Assembly: GCA_003252515.1 (NCBI GenBank)
Contig: QKDR01000143.1
Coordinates: 1 to 49,568, forward strand
DNA: 49,568 nucleotides
DNA from: Candidatus Delongbacteria bacterium
GTDB taxonomy: Bacteria; UBA4055
Reading direction: 5' to 3'
The notes under the pieces were generated by a model. That model had not been told where the DNA came from and searched no databases. It saw only the letters and a list, made by a program, of their open reading frames with translations. A program made the position numbers and the translations under genes. Of the stretch, positions 8,983-17,527 are shown one piece after another (within the stretch, counting starts at the first letter, position 1; each line of letters opens with the position of its first letter).

Positions 8983-10158
8983 ATGGAATATATCGAATTA
9001 AAAAATAAAAAGTTTCTTGTTCCCGAAATGTTTTCAGACAAGATCAGCAATTCCTCGTCTTTCAGCGTCTTCAAAAATCACGAGGTCGAGAATACAGGAA
9101 AAATTATAAAAGAACTTAAATCGGGACGTTTTATACTTTTAGAAAATACCGATCAAAGAACTGTAGATAATCTTTACAATATAATTCTGCGAAGGATCAA
9201 TGAATTGATTTCATTTGACGATAACAACAGAATAAGATCGAAAAGTTTCTCCAGGAACAGAAGATCAGAATTCAGCAATGTCAAGAATGAGATACTGAAC
9301 AGGCTTCTGATAATTGCAGAAAATAACAATGTAATTTCTTTCAAATCCGGAGATACTTCTATCAGGAATCTGATATCGTTCTGCGGGCAGGAAATATATA
9401 GCTATAAAAGTGAAGTTTATATTGTTCCGTACAAATTTTTAATAGAACTGGAAGAGTCGTTGAAATTAACTGCTCAAGTTAATTCTATCAATACCGGGAT
9501 CTCTGCGGGAATTAATGTTCTGCTTCCAAAGTCACAGGAAACTACTGAACTGTTCAAAGCCGCGATGCTTTCTCAGGATGACAGATCTTCAAAAAAAATA
9601 CTGGACATGGGATGCGGCTCCGGCGTTCTTACGGTCCTCTCCGACAGCATATACAGCAATTCGGAAATTCATTTTACGGATATTCTGCCTGAATCTATAG
9701 CATCCACTATCTATAATATAGAAAACATTACCGGAACAGGATTCGATTTTGATGATGAATTCATTTCATGTAAAACCGATTCGAATAAAATTATCTGCCG
9801 CAGGACCGGTGACCTGTTCGAGCATGTTGAAGACAAGTTCGATGCGATATTTTTCAATCCCCCATGGATAAACGCAGAAGCCAGGAACAGGTCTGAGAAA
9901 GCTTTGAACGACAAGGATCAGATAGTACTAAAAAGATTTTTAATACAGGCTAAGAACGCACTAAAACCAGGCGGTAGTATAATTTTATCATATTCAGATA
10001 ACAGCGGTGAAAAGGCTGTAGCGAATCTTGACGCTCTCATATCGGAAAATAACTTCAATATATGTTTTGAAAAAGCTGAGAGAGTTCAGTCTTACCAGTC
10101 CGGCAGAAAGTGGATGAAGATATTAGTCAGGATACTGAAGAGGAAAGTAAATGAATAA
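8983..10158 (+). CDS. SAM-dependent methyltransferase, small-domain (MTS/HemK-like) type
   Basis: A 391-residue protein. The C-terminal half is a class I methyltransferase: SAM-binding ILDMGCGSGVLT at about 206-217, an acidic strand end at FTDILP, and the catalytic FNPPW (291-295) typical of enzymes that methylate amide or base nitrogens (PrmA, PrmC, RsmC, TrmN6-like). The N-terminal 170 residues resemble no family I recognise and may bind the substrate, an rRNA, tRNA or protein. It overlaps the next gene by 8 bases, so the two are translated together. The exact target is unknown. Confidence 0.8.
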   Translation: MEYIELKNKKFLVPEMFSDKISNSSSFSVFKNHEVENTGKIIKELKSGRFILLENTDQRTVDNLYNIILRRINELISFDDNNRIRSKSFSRNRRSEFSNVKNEILNRLLIIAENNNVISFKSGDTSIRNLISFCGQEIYSYKSEVYIVPYKFLIELEESLKLTAQVNSINTGISAGINVLLPKSQETTELFKAAMLSQDDRSSKKILDMGCGSGVLTVLSDSIYSNSEIHFTDILPESIASTIYNIENITGTGFDFDDEFISCKTDSNKIICRRTGDLFEHVEDKFDAIFFNPPWINAEARNRSEKALNDKDQIVLKRFLIQAKNALKPGGSIILSYSDNSGEKAVANLDALISENNFNICFEKAERVQSYQSGRKWMKILVRILKRKVNE

Positions 10159-10969
10159 TAGAAAATTTTATTTTTTTCTGCTGATCCTTGCTATATTTTT
10201 GATGTGGTATATTGTAATACACCGCGATGAAGCGAAAATGGCATCGTTAATATCTCCTTTAGAACCTTCTGAAATACGACATGTTCTTTGGGGATATCCT
10301 GTTAAGGAAGGCGTGATGATATTTGAATATGAAGGTTATACTTCGGGATATGATACTTTAAGACTGAACCCTCTATGGATATCCTACAATCTGAAAAAAG
10401 AATACATTAAGGGCAGAAAATATCTGAATATAAGAAAATTCGCTCCGGACCCGTCACTTGATAAAAAACATACTGCGGCGGACAGCGATTTCAGGAACAG
10501 CGGATTTGACAGAGGACATCTCGCAAGGCAGTCAGATATGAAAGGCAGAAGCGAACAATGCGAACTTCAGTCACTCTATTTTACTAATATCTCACCTCAG
10601 AAACAGAACTTTAACCGTAAGACATGGAACAACCTTGAGATGTCCGTTGACAGACTTACAGAATATTTCGGACAGTCCTGGATAGTAACAGGTCCCTACT
10701 TCGATAACGACAGACAGTTAATTAAAAACCGGGTCGAGATCCCGGACGGATTTTACAAGATCGTACTCCTCGACACACAGGAAGGTATTTATCCTCTGGC
10801 TTTTGTTCTTGATATGGATGACTCGGGAACTGATATTGAAAAATACACAGTCTCGATCGACAGCGTCGAGAGCCTGACGGGGATAGATTTTTTCAGTGAG
10901 TTAAATGATCCTGATGAAGATGCCATTGAATCAAAAGTTCTGAAAGTTCCGTACCATTGGAAGAAATGA
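10151..10969 (+). CDS. DNA/RNA non-specific endonuclease (NUC1 family), membrane-anchored or exported
   Basis: A 272-residue protein with one N-terminal hydrophobic segment (about 6-23) followed by a beta-beta-alpha-metal nuclease domain. The catalytic motif is DRGH at 120-123 (His123 the general base), followed by TNISPQKQNFNRKTWNNLE, where the metal-binding Asn lies. Family members (NucA, EndoG, Serratia nuclease) cut both DNA and RNA. The segment could be an uncleaved anchor or a signal peptide; no clear cleavage site is seen. AAGAGGAAAG precedes the ATG, inside the methyltransferase gene. Its role may be nutrient scavenging or defence of the periplasm against DNA. Confidence 0.9.
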   Translation: MNNRKFYFFLLILAIFLMWYIVIHRDEAKMASLISPLEPSEIRHVLWGYPVKEGVMIFEYEGYTSGYDTLRLNPLWISYNLKKEYIKGRKYLNIRKFAPDPSLDKKHTAADSDFRNSGFDRGHLARQSDMKGRSEQCELQSLYFTNISPQKQNFNRKTWNNLEMSVDRLTEYFGQSWIVTGPYFDNDRQLIKNRVEIPDGFYKIVLLDTQEGIYPLAFVLDMDDSGTDIEKYTVSIDSVESLTGIDFFSELNDPDEDAIESKVLKVPYHWKK

Positions 10970-10989
10970 TCAGTTTTCCTGCCCGGTGC

Positions 10990-11700
10990 TCATTTTATAA
11001 TATCTATCATATCTTCGACCGCTTTTCCGATACCTGTAAAAACTGATCTGGCAATTATCGAATGTCCTATGTTCAGCTCCTCGATCTCTTCTATCTGGAG
11101 AATATCTTTTACATTATGATAATTAAGACCGTGACCGGCACTTACTCCAAGCCCGGATTTCTCTGCATATACTGCCGCTGCCCTTATCTTTTCGAACTCT
11201 TCGATAATCTCCGATTCGGTTTTCGCATTGGCGTAATGCCCGGTATGTATCTCGATCAGATCAGCTTCAATGGAGGAACACTGTTTGATCTGGGATATAT
11301 CGGGATCAACGAAGATGGACACCTTGATACCTGCGCTTTTTAATCTGAATACTATATCCCTGAGATGGTCTTTTAGCGAGATCACATCAAGACCGCCCTC
11401 AGTTGTAAGTTCTTCCCTCTTTTCCGGTACGAGGGTCACCATATCCGGTCTGATCTTGGTCGCTATCCTAACCATTTCGTCATTTCCTGCCATTTCCAGA
11501 TTCAAATGGCTGTTGACAGCTTCCCTTATACGTCTCAGATCTTCGTCATTTATATGCCTTCTGTCTTCGCGCAAATGACATACGATACCGTCAGCGCCGG
11601 CAAGGTCGCAAAGGATCGCCGCTGCTACAGGGTCCGGTTCGTAAGTCTTTCTCGCTTCTCTTAAAGTCGCGATGTGGTCAATATTAACACCCAGTCTCAT
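10990..11700 (-). CDS. pdxJ: Pyridoxine 5'-phosphate synthase
   Basis: A 236-residue TIM-barrel protein. MRLGVNIDHIATLREAR is the family opening, followed by ICHLREDRRHI-type phosphate and substrate residues (HLREDRRHI near 42-50), NLEMAGNDEM, TLVPEKREELTTEGG and the C-terminal LNIGHSIIARSVF. It condenses 1-deoxyxylulose 5-phosphate with 3-amino-2-oxopropyl phosphate in the DXP-dependent vitamin B6 pathway. It starts behind GGAGGATAAA and is likely co-transcribed with the upstream TPR gene (17-base gap). Confidence 0.97.
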   Translation of the reverse strand: MRLGVNIDHIATLREARKTYEPDPVAAAILCDLAGADGIVCHLREDRRHINDEDLRRIREAVNSHLNLEMAGNDEMVRIATKIRPDMVTLVPEKREELTTEGGLDVISLKDHLRDIVFRLKSAGIKVSIFVDPDISQIKQCSSIEADLIEIHTGHYANAKTESEIIEEFEKIRAAAVYAEKSGLGVSAGHGLNYHNVKDILQIEEIEELNIGHSIIARSVFTGIGKAVEDMIDIIK

Positions 11701-11717
11701 TTTATCCTCCAGGATTA

Positions 11718-12455
11718 TTACCCTCTATATAGAGCGTTCTTTTTCATACCGCCCTGATGAACTCCGCCGGGCTGCATCATTCTTTTGGCGGAAGGTCTTT
11801 CAAGCATGAACTGATACCACGATTCTCCAAAAGATTTCATCCTCATCTTTCTGTTGTTTTTCAGTTCCAGTATATTCGATTTTATCCTGTCGTCTGCTTC
11901 TTTCAGTTTTTTATTGCCTTCCTCGAGTATTTTAAGCGCATCCTCTTTTTTCCCGGTCTTTTCAAGGCAATATGCATATAGCGCCCATGCAAGACCTTCT
12001 TTCTTTCCGGAAGTAATTACGGTCTTAAAAGACTCTTCCATTTTGTTATAGTTCTTTTCGTTCATATATATCACTGCAAGCATACCTTTCGCTACCCAGT
12101 TCATTGATGAAGCTTTCATTAGTGATTCTCTGGCTTTCTCGTTGTCTTTCCTAATATAATGTATCATTCCGATCATGCCATATATCTGTCCGACTATGAA
12201 AGGACTTTTCTTCCCGAGTTCAAGTCCGCTTTCATAGATCCTTAGAGCGCGGTCGAAATTTTGGGAATATAAAGCTTTCTGAGCTTTCTGATTTAGTATC
12301 TCCAGTTCTTTTGAAGCCTTTCTTATAAGAATAATAAAAACTGCTGTTGCAAAAATGATCCCGATCAGTATAGAGAATGATAAATTATCTAAAAGATAAT
12401 ACATTCCCGCTGTTACGGCGATCAGGGTCAATATTGTTATCAGAATATTTCTCAT
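11718..12455 (-). CDS. TPR protein with two N-terminal membrane segments
   Basis: A 245-residue protein. Residues 3-22 and 27-45 form two membrane helices; the rest is helical with about three to four tetratricopeptide-like repeats (for example NFDRALRIYESGLELGKKSPF and KKEDALKILEEGNKKL). The C-terminus is basic and glycine/methionine rich. It is probably a cytoplasm-facing scaffold anchored to the inner membrane. It lies between rlmH and pdxJ with gaps of 10 and 17 bases, so probably one operon, but this does not reveal its job. Confidence 0.7.
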   Translation of the reverse strand: MRNILITILTLIAVTAGMYYLLDNLSFSILIGIIFATAVFIILIRKASKELEILNQKAQKALYSQNFDRALRIYESGLELGKKSPFIVGQIYGMIGMIHYIRKDNEKARESLMKASSMNWVAKGMLAVIYMNEKNYNKMEESFKTVITSGKKEGLAWALYAYCLEKTGKKEDALKILEEGNKKLKEADDRIKSNILELKNNRKMRMKSFGESWYQFMLERPSAKRMMQPGGVHQGGMKKNALYRG

Positions 12456-12465
12456 TTATTTTGTC

Positions 12466-12921
12466 CTATTTGTGATATTTTTTGTTGTTTATAATGCTGT
12501 ATGCTCTGTATATCTGCTCTGCCAGAAAAAACCTGATCATCTGGTGAGTGAAAGTCAGGGCTGAAAACGACAGTCTATGACTGCATACGTTTCTTAATTT
12601 ATCACTGACACCTTCAGATCCCCCGATAATAAATACTATACCTAGTATTGATGAATCCCTCTTTGATCTTATCATCTCTGCGAACTCTTCCGATGTCGGA
12701 CTGTTCCCTTTTATATCCATGAGAACAGTAAAATAACCTGCGGGAATATTCTTAATAAGCTTATCGCTTTCAGTATCCGCAGGATTTGATTTTTCATCTT
12801 CTTCTTTCAGATATAATTCATCAATTGACACATACGGGTTAAGAAGCTTTTTATACCTTTCGATTCCCTCGATAAGGTATTTATGCTTGGTCTTTCCTAT
12901 ACCCAGGAATAATATCTTCAA
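12466..12921 (-). CDS. rlmH: 23S rRNA (pseudouridine1915-N3)-methyltransferase RlmH (SPOUT)
   Basis: A 151-residue SPOUT methyltransferase. Signatures are MKILFLGIGKTKHKYL, the SAM-binding IIGGSEGVS near 98-107, LSFSALTFTHQMIR and the C-terminal aromatic/His tail (NNKKYHK) that contacts the ribosome. It methylates pseudouridine 1915 in helix 69 of the 50S subunit. The start is TTG, overlapping the TGA of the preceding small gene (ATTGA), a translational coupling. No good Shine-Dalgarno site is seen, consistent with coupling. Confidence 0.95.
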   Translation of the reverse strand: MKILFLGIGKTKHKYLIEGIERYKKLLNPYVSIDELYLKEEDEKSNPADTESDKLIKNIPAGYFTVLMDIKGNSPTSEEFAEMIRSKRDSSILGIVFIIGGSEGVSDKLRNVCSHRLSFSALTFTHQMIRFFLAEQIYRAYSIINNKKYHK

Positions 12922-13100
12922 TTTTCAAACTGCTCTTTTTCTTCCTTAACGATCTTTATTTTCTTTATCTCGTTACTGTTAAAAAAGTATTCGTAGAGTC
13001 TTATAATATCTTTAACATCTCGTTTTGAGAGAGTGCTGACAGCATAGAAAGACGGTGCTTTTTTACTGTTGTCTATTATCGGTAAAAGTTTATTTATCAC
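12918..13100 (-). CDS. Small protein of unknown function, coupled to rlmH
   Basis: A 60-residue protein starting at GTG behind AAAGGG (6-base spacing); the nearby ATG is followed at once by a stop in its own frame. It looks helical, with a basic middle and a C-terminal KEEKEQFEN. I recognise no family. It could be a short RsfS-like remnant, since rsfS often precedes rlmH, and the YAVSTLSKRD/DIIRLYEYFF pattern would be compatible with this, but the core motif is absent. Its stop overlaps the rlmH start, supporting a real translated gene. Confidence 0.55.
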   Translation of the reverse strand: MINKLLPIIDNSKKAPSFYAVSTLSKRDVKDIIRLYEYFFNSNEIKKIKIVKEEKEQFEN

Positions 13101-13175
13101 TTCATGCCCTTTGTTTTTTTAGCGCCCTAAATATATGAAATCGGGTCGGGTTTCGCAAACTTAATTTTTTATTAT

Positions 13176-13200
13176 AAAAAAAGCGGCCGAAGCCGCTTTT
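13176..13200 (-). terminator. Intrinsic terminator with UUCG tetraloop
   Basis: On the minus strand AAAAGCGGC-TTCG-GCCGCTTTTTTT: a GC-rich stem closed by the very stable C(UUCG)G loop and followed by seven T. It lies just after the anti-sigma gene stop and should end the flippase/sigma/anti-sigma transcript. Confidence 0.9.
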
Positions 13201-13218
13201 ATATTGATCTGACCTGTT

Positions 13219-13746
13219 TTATTCTCCTGTGCTGACTTTCAGCCTGAGCTCTTCGTCTTCAGTTACATTCTTACCCAGACTTTCTAAAGAATCGGTTACG
13301 GTTTTGTCGTCGCTTTGGTCGTATTCTGATGCAACAGACATTCCGGAAGTACCTGGCTGGATCGAGTTACTATTATTTAAGTCAAGAATTCCTAGAGAAC
13401 TGACATATATGAAAGCTATCACTATTGCAGCGATACCAGAAACGTAATATACCGCTCTTGAAAAAAATGGAATTGACCTGTCAGCTTCTTTTTCTGAACT
13501 TTCTGCATTTACCTGCTCGATCTGACGAATCTTCGACCAAAGCCTTTCATTAAAATCAGCAGATACGCTGACTTTAGATAAGGATCTGATTTTATCCGAA
13601 ACAGATTTAATATCAGCTATAAGACTTTCGCAGTCCGAACAGCCGGCTAAGTGTCCGGATAATTCACTGTCCACAGTATCTGCAATAAAATCAATTTCAG
13701 TGTTCTCGTTTTTGATCATTTCTTCTATTCTGCTGCATTTGTTCAT
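13219..13746 (-). CDS. Anti-sigma factor with zinc-finger (zf-HC2) N-terminus
   Basis: A 175-residue protein. The cytoplasmic N-terminus has the HxxxCxxC of zinc-binding anti-sigma domains (His32, Cys36, Cys39, with Cys4 as the likely fourth ligand). A membrane helix runs about 98-120, followed by a short acidic extracytoplasmic part (about 121-175). It lies directly after the ECF sigma gene, the usual cognate arrangement: it should hold the sigma factor at the membrane until a stress signal releases it. GGAGTATAAA precedes the ATG. Confidence 0.88.
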   Translation of the reverse strand: MNKCSRIEEMIKNENTEIDFIADTVDSELSGHLAGCSDCESLIADIKSVSDKIRSLSKVSVSADFNERLWSKIRQIEQVNAESSEKEADRSIPFFSRAVYYVSGIAAIVIAFIYVSSLGILDLNNSNSIQPGTSGMSVASEYDQSDDKTVTDSLESLGKNVTEDEELRLKVSTGE

Positions 13747-13771
13747 TTTATACTCCGGTCGCTTAAATTAT

Positions 13772-14344
13772 TTATCTAATGTAGTCCGTTAAAGCATCCC
13801 TCAAATTCAGCCTTGCTCTGTTCAGCCTTGATTTCACCGTGCCTGTAGGAATATTAAGAAGCGCGGCGATCTCTTCGTAGCTCATTTCATCTATATCTCT
13901 GAGCATTACTATTTCACGGAACTTTTCTTCCAGACTGTCTATTGAACTCATGATAATATCTGAAAGTTCATTTTTCATTACATCACCGTCTGTTGATGAG
14001 TGTTTATCCTTTATTTCGTAATCATTTTCTCCGTCTTTACCTGTTATTGAGAACGAATTCATCTTCCCTGACCTTGAAAGGGCTGTTTTGGCAAGATTAA
14101 TCGCAATTGTATAGATCCATGTCGATACTTTTGCTATTTCTTTATACTTATCTTTATTCAGATAAACCCTTACAAATGTATCCTGGACAATATCCTCTGC
14201 CGATTCTCTGTCTTTCATATAATAAAATATATGATTCATAAGTTTATTCTTGTACCTTTCGACCAGCTCGGAATAAGAATTCTCATCACCGTTCTGGAAT
14301 CTCAGCATCAGATCTTCATCTGAAAGTCTTTTTAGATTTTCCAT
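13772..14344 (-). CDS. RNA polymerase ECF-type sigma-70 factor (RpoE-like)
   Basis: About 190 residues. Region 2 is visible in RESAEDIVQDTFVRVYLN and STWIYTIAINLAKTAL; region 4 in MSYEEIAALLNIPTGTVKSR followed by LNRARLNLRDAL, the helix-turn-helix that reads the -35 box. AGGA lies 7 bases before the second ATG (14344), which I prefer; an ATG at 14350 is too close to it. The anti-sigma gene follows after 25 bases. The signal and target genes are unknown, although the membrane flippase upstream hints at envelope stress. Confidence 0.93.
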   Translation of the reverse strand: MENLKRLSDEDLMLRFQNGDENSYSELVERYKNKLMNHIFYYMKDRESAEDIVQDTFVRVYLNKDKYKEIAKVSTWIYTIAINLAKTALSRSGKMNSFSITGKDGENDYEIKDKHSSTDGDVMKNELSDIIMSSIDSLEEKFREIVMLRDIDEMSYEEIAALLNIPTGTVKSRLNRARLNLRDALTDYIR

Positions 14345-14381
14345 GCTCATTTCCTGCTCTTTCCAGCAATTAAACTAATTA

Positions 14382-15341
14382 TTATTTATTTTGTTCTGTA
14401 GAATCATTTACATAGTCAGGTTTTTGATAAGTCAAATAAAAAATTGTTGTAAGAATTATTTCTGCGAATGAAATTATTATCCTGTGAATCCAAGGAAGTA
14501 CCAGTGCGTATTCAAGAGGTATAAAACCGCTTAACCAGAAAGACATAGCTCCCTCTCTTACTCCAATTCCCCCGGGAGCGAAAAAAGCAATAAGTCCCAG
14601 CGTCCAGCTGATAGGGAGTATAAACAACACTTCAGGATTTCTTATTATCGACAAGCTGGTATATGAATTTACTAATATTATGAAAGTAAAACTCATCAAG
14701 ACCCAGTTCACCGTTTGAAAAAGAATGAAGAGAATATAATTTCTTTTTGACAGAGAATTATCAATTTTTTCTCTATTGAATTTCGATAAGAAATAATTCG
14801 ATGATCTTAGAAAGAACGAAGGGAACCAAAGTACAAAAAAGAATACCGCTGTAAGAATTATAGTTATATGATATGTATTTGGAAACCGTCCTCCACTGCT
14901 TTTTATAAAAAGAAGAGAAAGTCCCATTAAAAGACCCAATCCGTTTGAGGCTATTTGGGAATAGAGTACACTCTGAACAGCCTTGTTTTTTGATACGCCT
15001 TCAGCCGCTGAGAAATAAACTAGTCCCGCTAGCTGAAGAACTTTACCCGGAATATATCTGCCAAGATTTGAGACAAACCATATTTTCAAAGCAGGAAGGG
15101 TGTTGATCTTCCCTCCAAGTGATCCGATAAGGAATTTCCACACAAAAACCGGATAAATTAGAGATATGAATACTGTGAGGACTGCCATGAACATATATAC
15201 AGGATCATAACTGCTGAAATCAGTATCTTTTAGCTTGTCAATATTTCCGCTTATATTGCTTATGACGAACCATATTACGGCGCTAAACAATAATATCTTT
15301 ATTATTCCTGTTAAATATTTCAGATGCCTTTTGTCTGTCAT
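14382..15341 (-). CDS. Flippase-like membrane protein, LPG synthase TM/UPF0104 family
   Basis: A 319-residue integral membrane protein with about eight hydrophobic segments. Diagnostic patterns are VWKFLIGSLGGK, WFVSNLGRYIPGKVLQLAGLV and FFAPGGIGVREGAMSFWL, as in the membrane domain of lysylphosphatidylglycerol synthase and in AglD/UPF0104 proteins. The cytoplasmic aminoacyl-transferase domain of MprF is absent, so lipid or glycolipid translocation is the likely role. It lies 31 bases ahead of the ECF sigma gene and probably in the same transcript. AGAGG precedes the ATG. Confidence 0.82.
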   Translation of the reverse strand: MTDKRHLKYLTGIIKILLFSAVIWFVISNISGNIDKLKDTDFSSYDPVYMFMAVLTVFISLIYPVFVWKFLIGSLGGKINTLPALKIWFVSNLGRYIPGKVLQLAGLVYFSAAEGVSKNKAVQSVLYSQIASNGLGLLMGLSLLFIKSSGGRFPNTYHITIILTAVFFFVLWFPSFFLRSSNYFLSKFNREKIDNSLSKRNYILFILFQTVNWVLMSFTFIILVNSYTSLSIIRNPEVLFILPISWTLGLIAFFAPGGIGVREGAMSFWLSGFIPLEYALVLPWIHRIIISFAEIILTTIFYLTYQKPDYVNDSTEQNK

Positions 15342-15432
15342 TTAAACCTCTATCACGCAGGAAATCAAATATAATTAAAAAATCATAGTTACGCTATTTA
15401 AAAAACATTAAAGTATTCAGAGTGTTTACACC

Positions 15433-15461
15433 TTGACAAACATGTTTTTTTTAATTTTATT
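15433..15461 (+). promoter_or_regulatory. Possible promoter for the WlbA-like gene
   Basis: TTGACA at 15433-15438, a 17-base spacer and a weak TTTATT at 15456-15461 would start transcription near 15468, shortly before the preferred ATG at 15487. The -10 match is poor. Confidence 0.35.
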
Positions 15462-15486
15462 TATGAAAAATCCGGGATTTATTTTT

Positions 15487-16512
15487 ATGATCAAATTCGG
15501 CTTAATTGGATGTGGAAGGATATCTGAGAATCATTTCAGAGCTGTAGAGCAGGTGCAGGATGCGGAAATAATTACATGCTGCGATATTGACGTTGCCAGA
15601 GCAAGAAGCAAAGCTCAAGAATTTCGTATCAGCTCGTTTTATGAAAACTATGAAGAAATGATAGATAAAGAACAGATAGATGCTGTTATTGTTTGCACGC
15701 CAAGCGGTCTCCATCCTGAAATAGGAATAGCATCAGCTTCAAGAAAATTGCATGTTGTAACCGAAAAACCTATGGCGACTGATCTTGAATCGGCTGACAA
15801 GCTTATTCAGACATGTGATAAAAATGACGTCAAATTATTCGTTGTCAAGCAAAACCGGCTTAACTCAACAATGAAGCTTTTAAAAAGTGCTATAGTAAAA
15901 AACAGATTTGGGAAAATTTATACAGTACAATCCAATGTATTCTGGCAGAGACCCCAATCTTATTATGATCAGGCAAAATGGAGAGGTACCTGGGAATTTG
16001 ACGGTGGCGCGTTTATGAACCAGGCAAGCCATTATGTTGATGCATTATATTGGTTAATCGGTCCGGTTGATCATGTTATGGCAGAAACTGCAACAATGGC
16101 AAGAAAAATAGAAACTGAAGATACCGGATCAGCGATATTAAAATTCAGGAACGGCGTAATAGGTACGCTTAATGTCACGCTGCTTGTATATCCTAAAAAT
16201 CTTGAAGGCTCCATAACTGTACTTGGTGAAAAAGGGACAGTCAAGTTGGGAGGTATTGCTGTAAATAAAATCGAGAAATGGGAATTCGATGAGTTCGACG
16301 AAGACGATACCTCTGTTTTTGATTCAAGCTACCAGACACCAAATGTTTACGGATACGGGCATCTTCAATATTACTACAACGTCATCAAAGCTCTGAAAGG
16401 TGAAATTGAACCAGATATAGATGGAAGGGACGGAAGGAAATCACTTGAAATTATTAAGGCTATATATTTATCCGCAAAAGAAGGTAAAAAAATCGCACTG
16501 CCCTTAAAATAA
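15487..16512 (+). CDS. Gfo/Idh/MocA oxidoreductase, WlbA/WbpB-like sugar dehydrogenase
   Basis: From the ATG at 15487, 341 residues. The Rossmann start is MIKFGLIGCGRISENH; EKPMATD carries the catalytic Lys of the family; DGGAFMNQASHYVDALYWLIGPVDH is the substrate region. The KQNRLN, WQRP..YYD and WRGTWEFDGG patterns are those of WlbA/WbpB, which oxidise C3 of UDP-N-acetylglucosaminuronate for diaminosugars in O-antigens. Longer frames start at TTG 15433, but that TTGACA looks like a -35 box. Function at family level is firm; the sugar is inferred. Confidence 0.85.
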   Translation: MIKFGLIGCGRISENHFRAVEQVQDAEIITCCDIDVARARSKAQEFRISSFYENYEEMIDKEQIDAVIVCTPSGLHPEIGIASASRKLHVVTEKPMATDLESADKLIQTCDKNDVKLFVVKQNRLNSTMKLLKSAIVKNRFGKIYTVQSNVFWQRPQSYYDQAKWRGTWEFDGGAFMNQASHYVDALYWLIGPVDHVMAETATMARKIETEDTGSAILKFRNGVIGTLNVTLLVYPKNLEGSITVLGEKGTVKLGGIAVNKIEKWEFDEFDEDDTSVFDSSYQTPNVYGYGHLQYYYNVIKALKGEIEPDIDGRDGRKSLEIIKAIYLSAKEGKKIALPLK

Positions 16513-16519
16513 TTTATTT

Positions 16520-16732
16520 TTAAATATCTTTTTCTTTGACTTCGTCCTTTAAAATTGTTGTATTTTGTTTCATTTTCCTTATTTCGGCAAGCAATTCATC
16601 CTGATTGAAAATATTGTGCTTAAGAAGCACTTGGATCAAAGCTTCGATCGTGATCGTATTAGTAAGTGACAGTTTCTCTAACGAAAGATCTATTTTGGGC
16701 TCCATGGCATCTTTTTTCTTGAACGACAGCAT
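16520..16732 (-). CDS. Small conserved-looking protein of unknown function
   Basis: A 70-residue, soluble, charged protein. GGAG sits 6 bases ahead of the ATG, which argues for real translation. The middle (SLTNTITIEALIQVLLKHNI, then FNQDELLAEIRKMKQ) looks like two helices of a small dimerising or partner-binding module. I recognise no family. It converges on the WlbA-like gene with a 7-base gap and no terminator visible between them. Confidence 0.6.
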   Translation of the reverse strand: MLSFKKKDAMEPKIDLSLEKLSLTNTITIEALIQVLLKHNIFNQDELLAEIRKMKQNTTILKDEVKEKDI

Positions 16733-16753
16733 TTTTTCTCCGGAATTTATAAT

Positions 16754-16782
16754 TTGATTATTTAGTCATGTTATGCTATATT
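16754..16782 (+). promoter_or_regulatory. Promoter for the lipoprotein gene
   Basis: TTGATT (16754-16759), a 17-base spacer and TATATT (16777-16782) predict a start near 16789, 26 bases before the ATG. Confidence 0.6.
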
Positions 16783-16814
16783 AGCTGTCCGGAATATATG
16801 AAAGCTGGTAAATT

Positions 16815-17378
16815 ATGGCAAGATTTTTATTTCTGATACTCATTTCCGCAATGATGTTTTCCTGTTCCGATATATTCTCGACAAGAGATCCGGAAGATCC
16901 GGAAGGTAATACAGGAAATAATTTAAACGAATCAGTTTCAGAACTTCAGATAAATTTCAAAACTTCTTTACTTGGTCTGGACCCTTACCTTTATGAATCT
17001 TTATTTATCAACCAGATCATATCAGAATATAGCTATACTTATATTTGTGAAGCATATGACACTGAAGCATCAATCTTCCGGGACTGGACAATAGAAAATG
17101 AAAAAAAATTTCTGACCGGTCTTAAAGTTTCGGAATACTCGATATCAGATATTCAATTCGTAAGCGGACCTGTCGACGAGACTGCTGATTCAACTTCTCT
17201 TGATATAGAATATTCTATGAAAATAACTACACCTGCAAATGAGTTTTCAGTTAACGGCAGTTTTATATTCGATCTGATCAAGGTCGACGGACATTTCTGG
17301 TATATCAGGAAATGGAGGGATATTTCTTCTCAGGATCAGACGAGCTTCAGCAAGCTGAAAGAACCTTACGCTTTCTGA
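16815..17378 (+). CDS. Predicted lipoprotein of unknown function
   Basis: A 187-residue protein. The N-terminus is a lipoprotein signal peptide ending in MMFSC with the lipidated Cys17, followed by an acidic, glycine/asparagine-rich linker (about 18-40). The rest is a compact alpha+beta region with several aromatic residues and a WYIRKWRD near the C-terminus; this resembles NTF2-like or other small envelope domains, but I cannot name a family. It is processed by an enzyme of the LspA kind (one is encoded at 34466). A terminator overlapping the tRNA promoter follows. Confidence 0.7.
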   Translation: MARFLFLILISAMMFSCSDIFSTRDPEDPEGNTGNNLNESVSELQINFKTSLLGLDPYLYESLFINQIISEYSYTYICEAYDTEASIFRDWTIENEKKFLTGLKVSEYSISDIQFVSGPVDETADSTSLDIEYSMKITTPANEFSVNGSFIFDLIKVDGHFWYIRKWRDISSQDQTSFSKLKEPYAF

Positions 17379-17401
17379 TAATGAATTACCATACAAATAA
17401 G

Positions 17402-17430
17402 TTGACAAAACCGAGTGGTTTTTTTATATT
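17402..17430 (+). promoter_or_regulatory. Promoter for tRNA-Arg
   Basis: TTGACA (17402-17407), a 17-base spacer and TATATT (17425-17430): a near-consensus promoter 25 bases before the tRNA. The spacer holds a terminator hairpin. Confidence 0.8.
17407..17425 (+). terminator. Intrinsic terminator of the lipoprotein gene, inside the tRNA promoter
   Basis: AAAACC-GAGT-GGTTTT followed by more T: a 6-base stem with a 4-base loop and a T tract, 29 bases after the lipoprotein stop. It occupies the spacer of the tRNA promoter. Confidence 0.6.
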
Positions 17431-17454
17431 CGATACTCTTTAAAATAGACTATT

Positions 17455-17527
17455 GCTCCCGTAGCTCAGTGGATAGAGCAGTGGTTTCCTAAACCATTGG
17501 TCGGAGGTTCAACTCCTCTCGGGAGTA
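17455..17527 (+). tRNA. tRNA-Arg, anticodon CCU
   Basis: A full 73-base cloverleaf: acceptor stem GCTCCCG/CGGGAGT with a G-U first pair and discriminator A; D-stem GCTC/GAGC with an 8-base loop; anticodon stem GTGGT/ACCAT around TTCCTAA, giving anticodon CCU for AGG; T-arm GGAGG-TTCAACT-CCTCT. CCA is not encoded, so it needs the CCA-adding enzyme. Confidence 0.95.
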
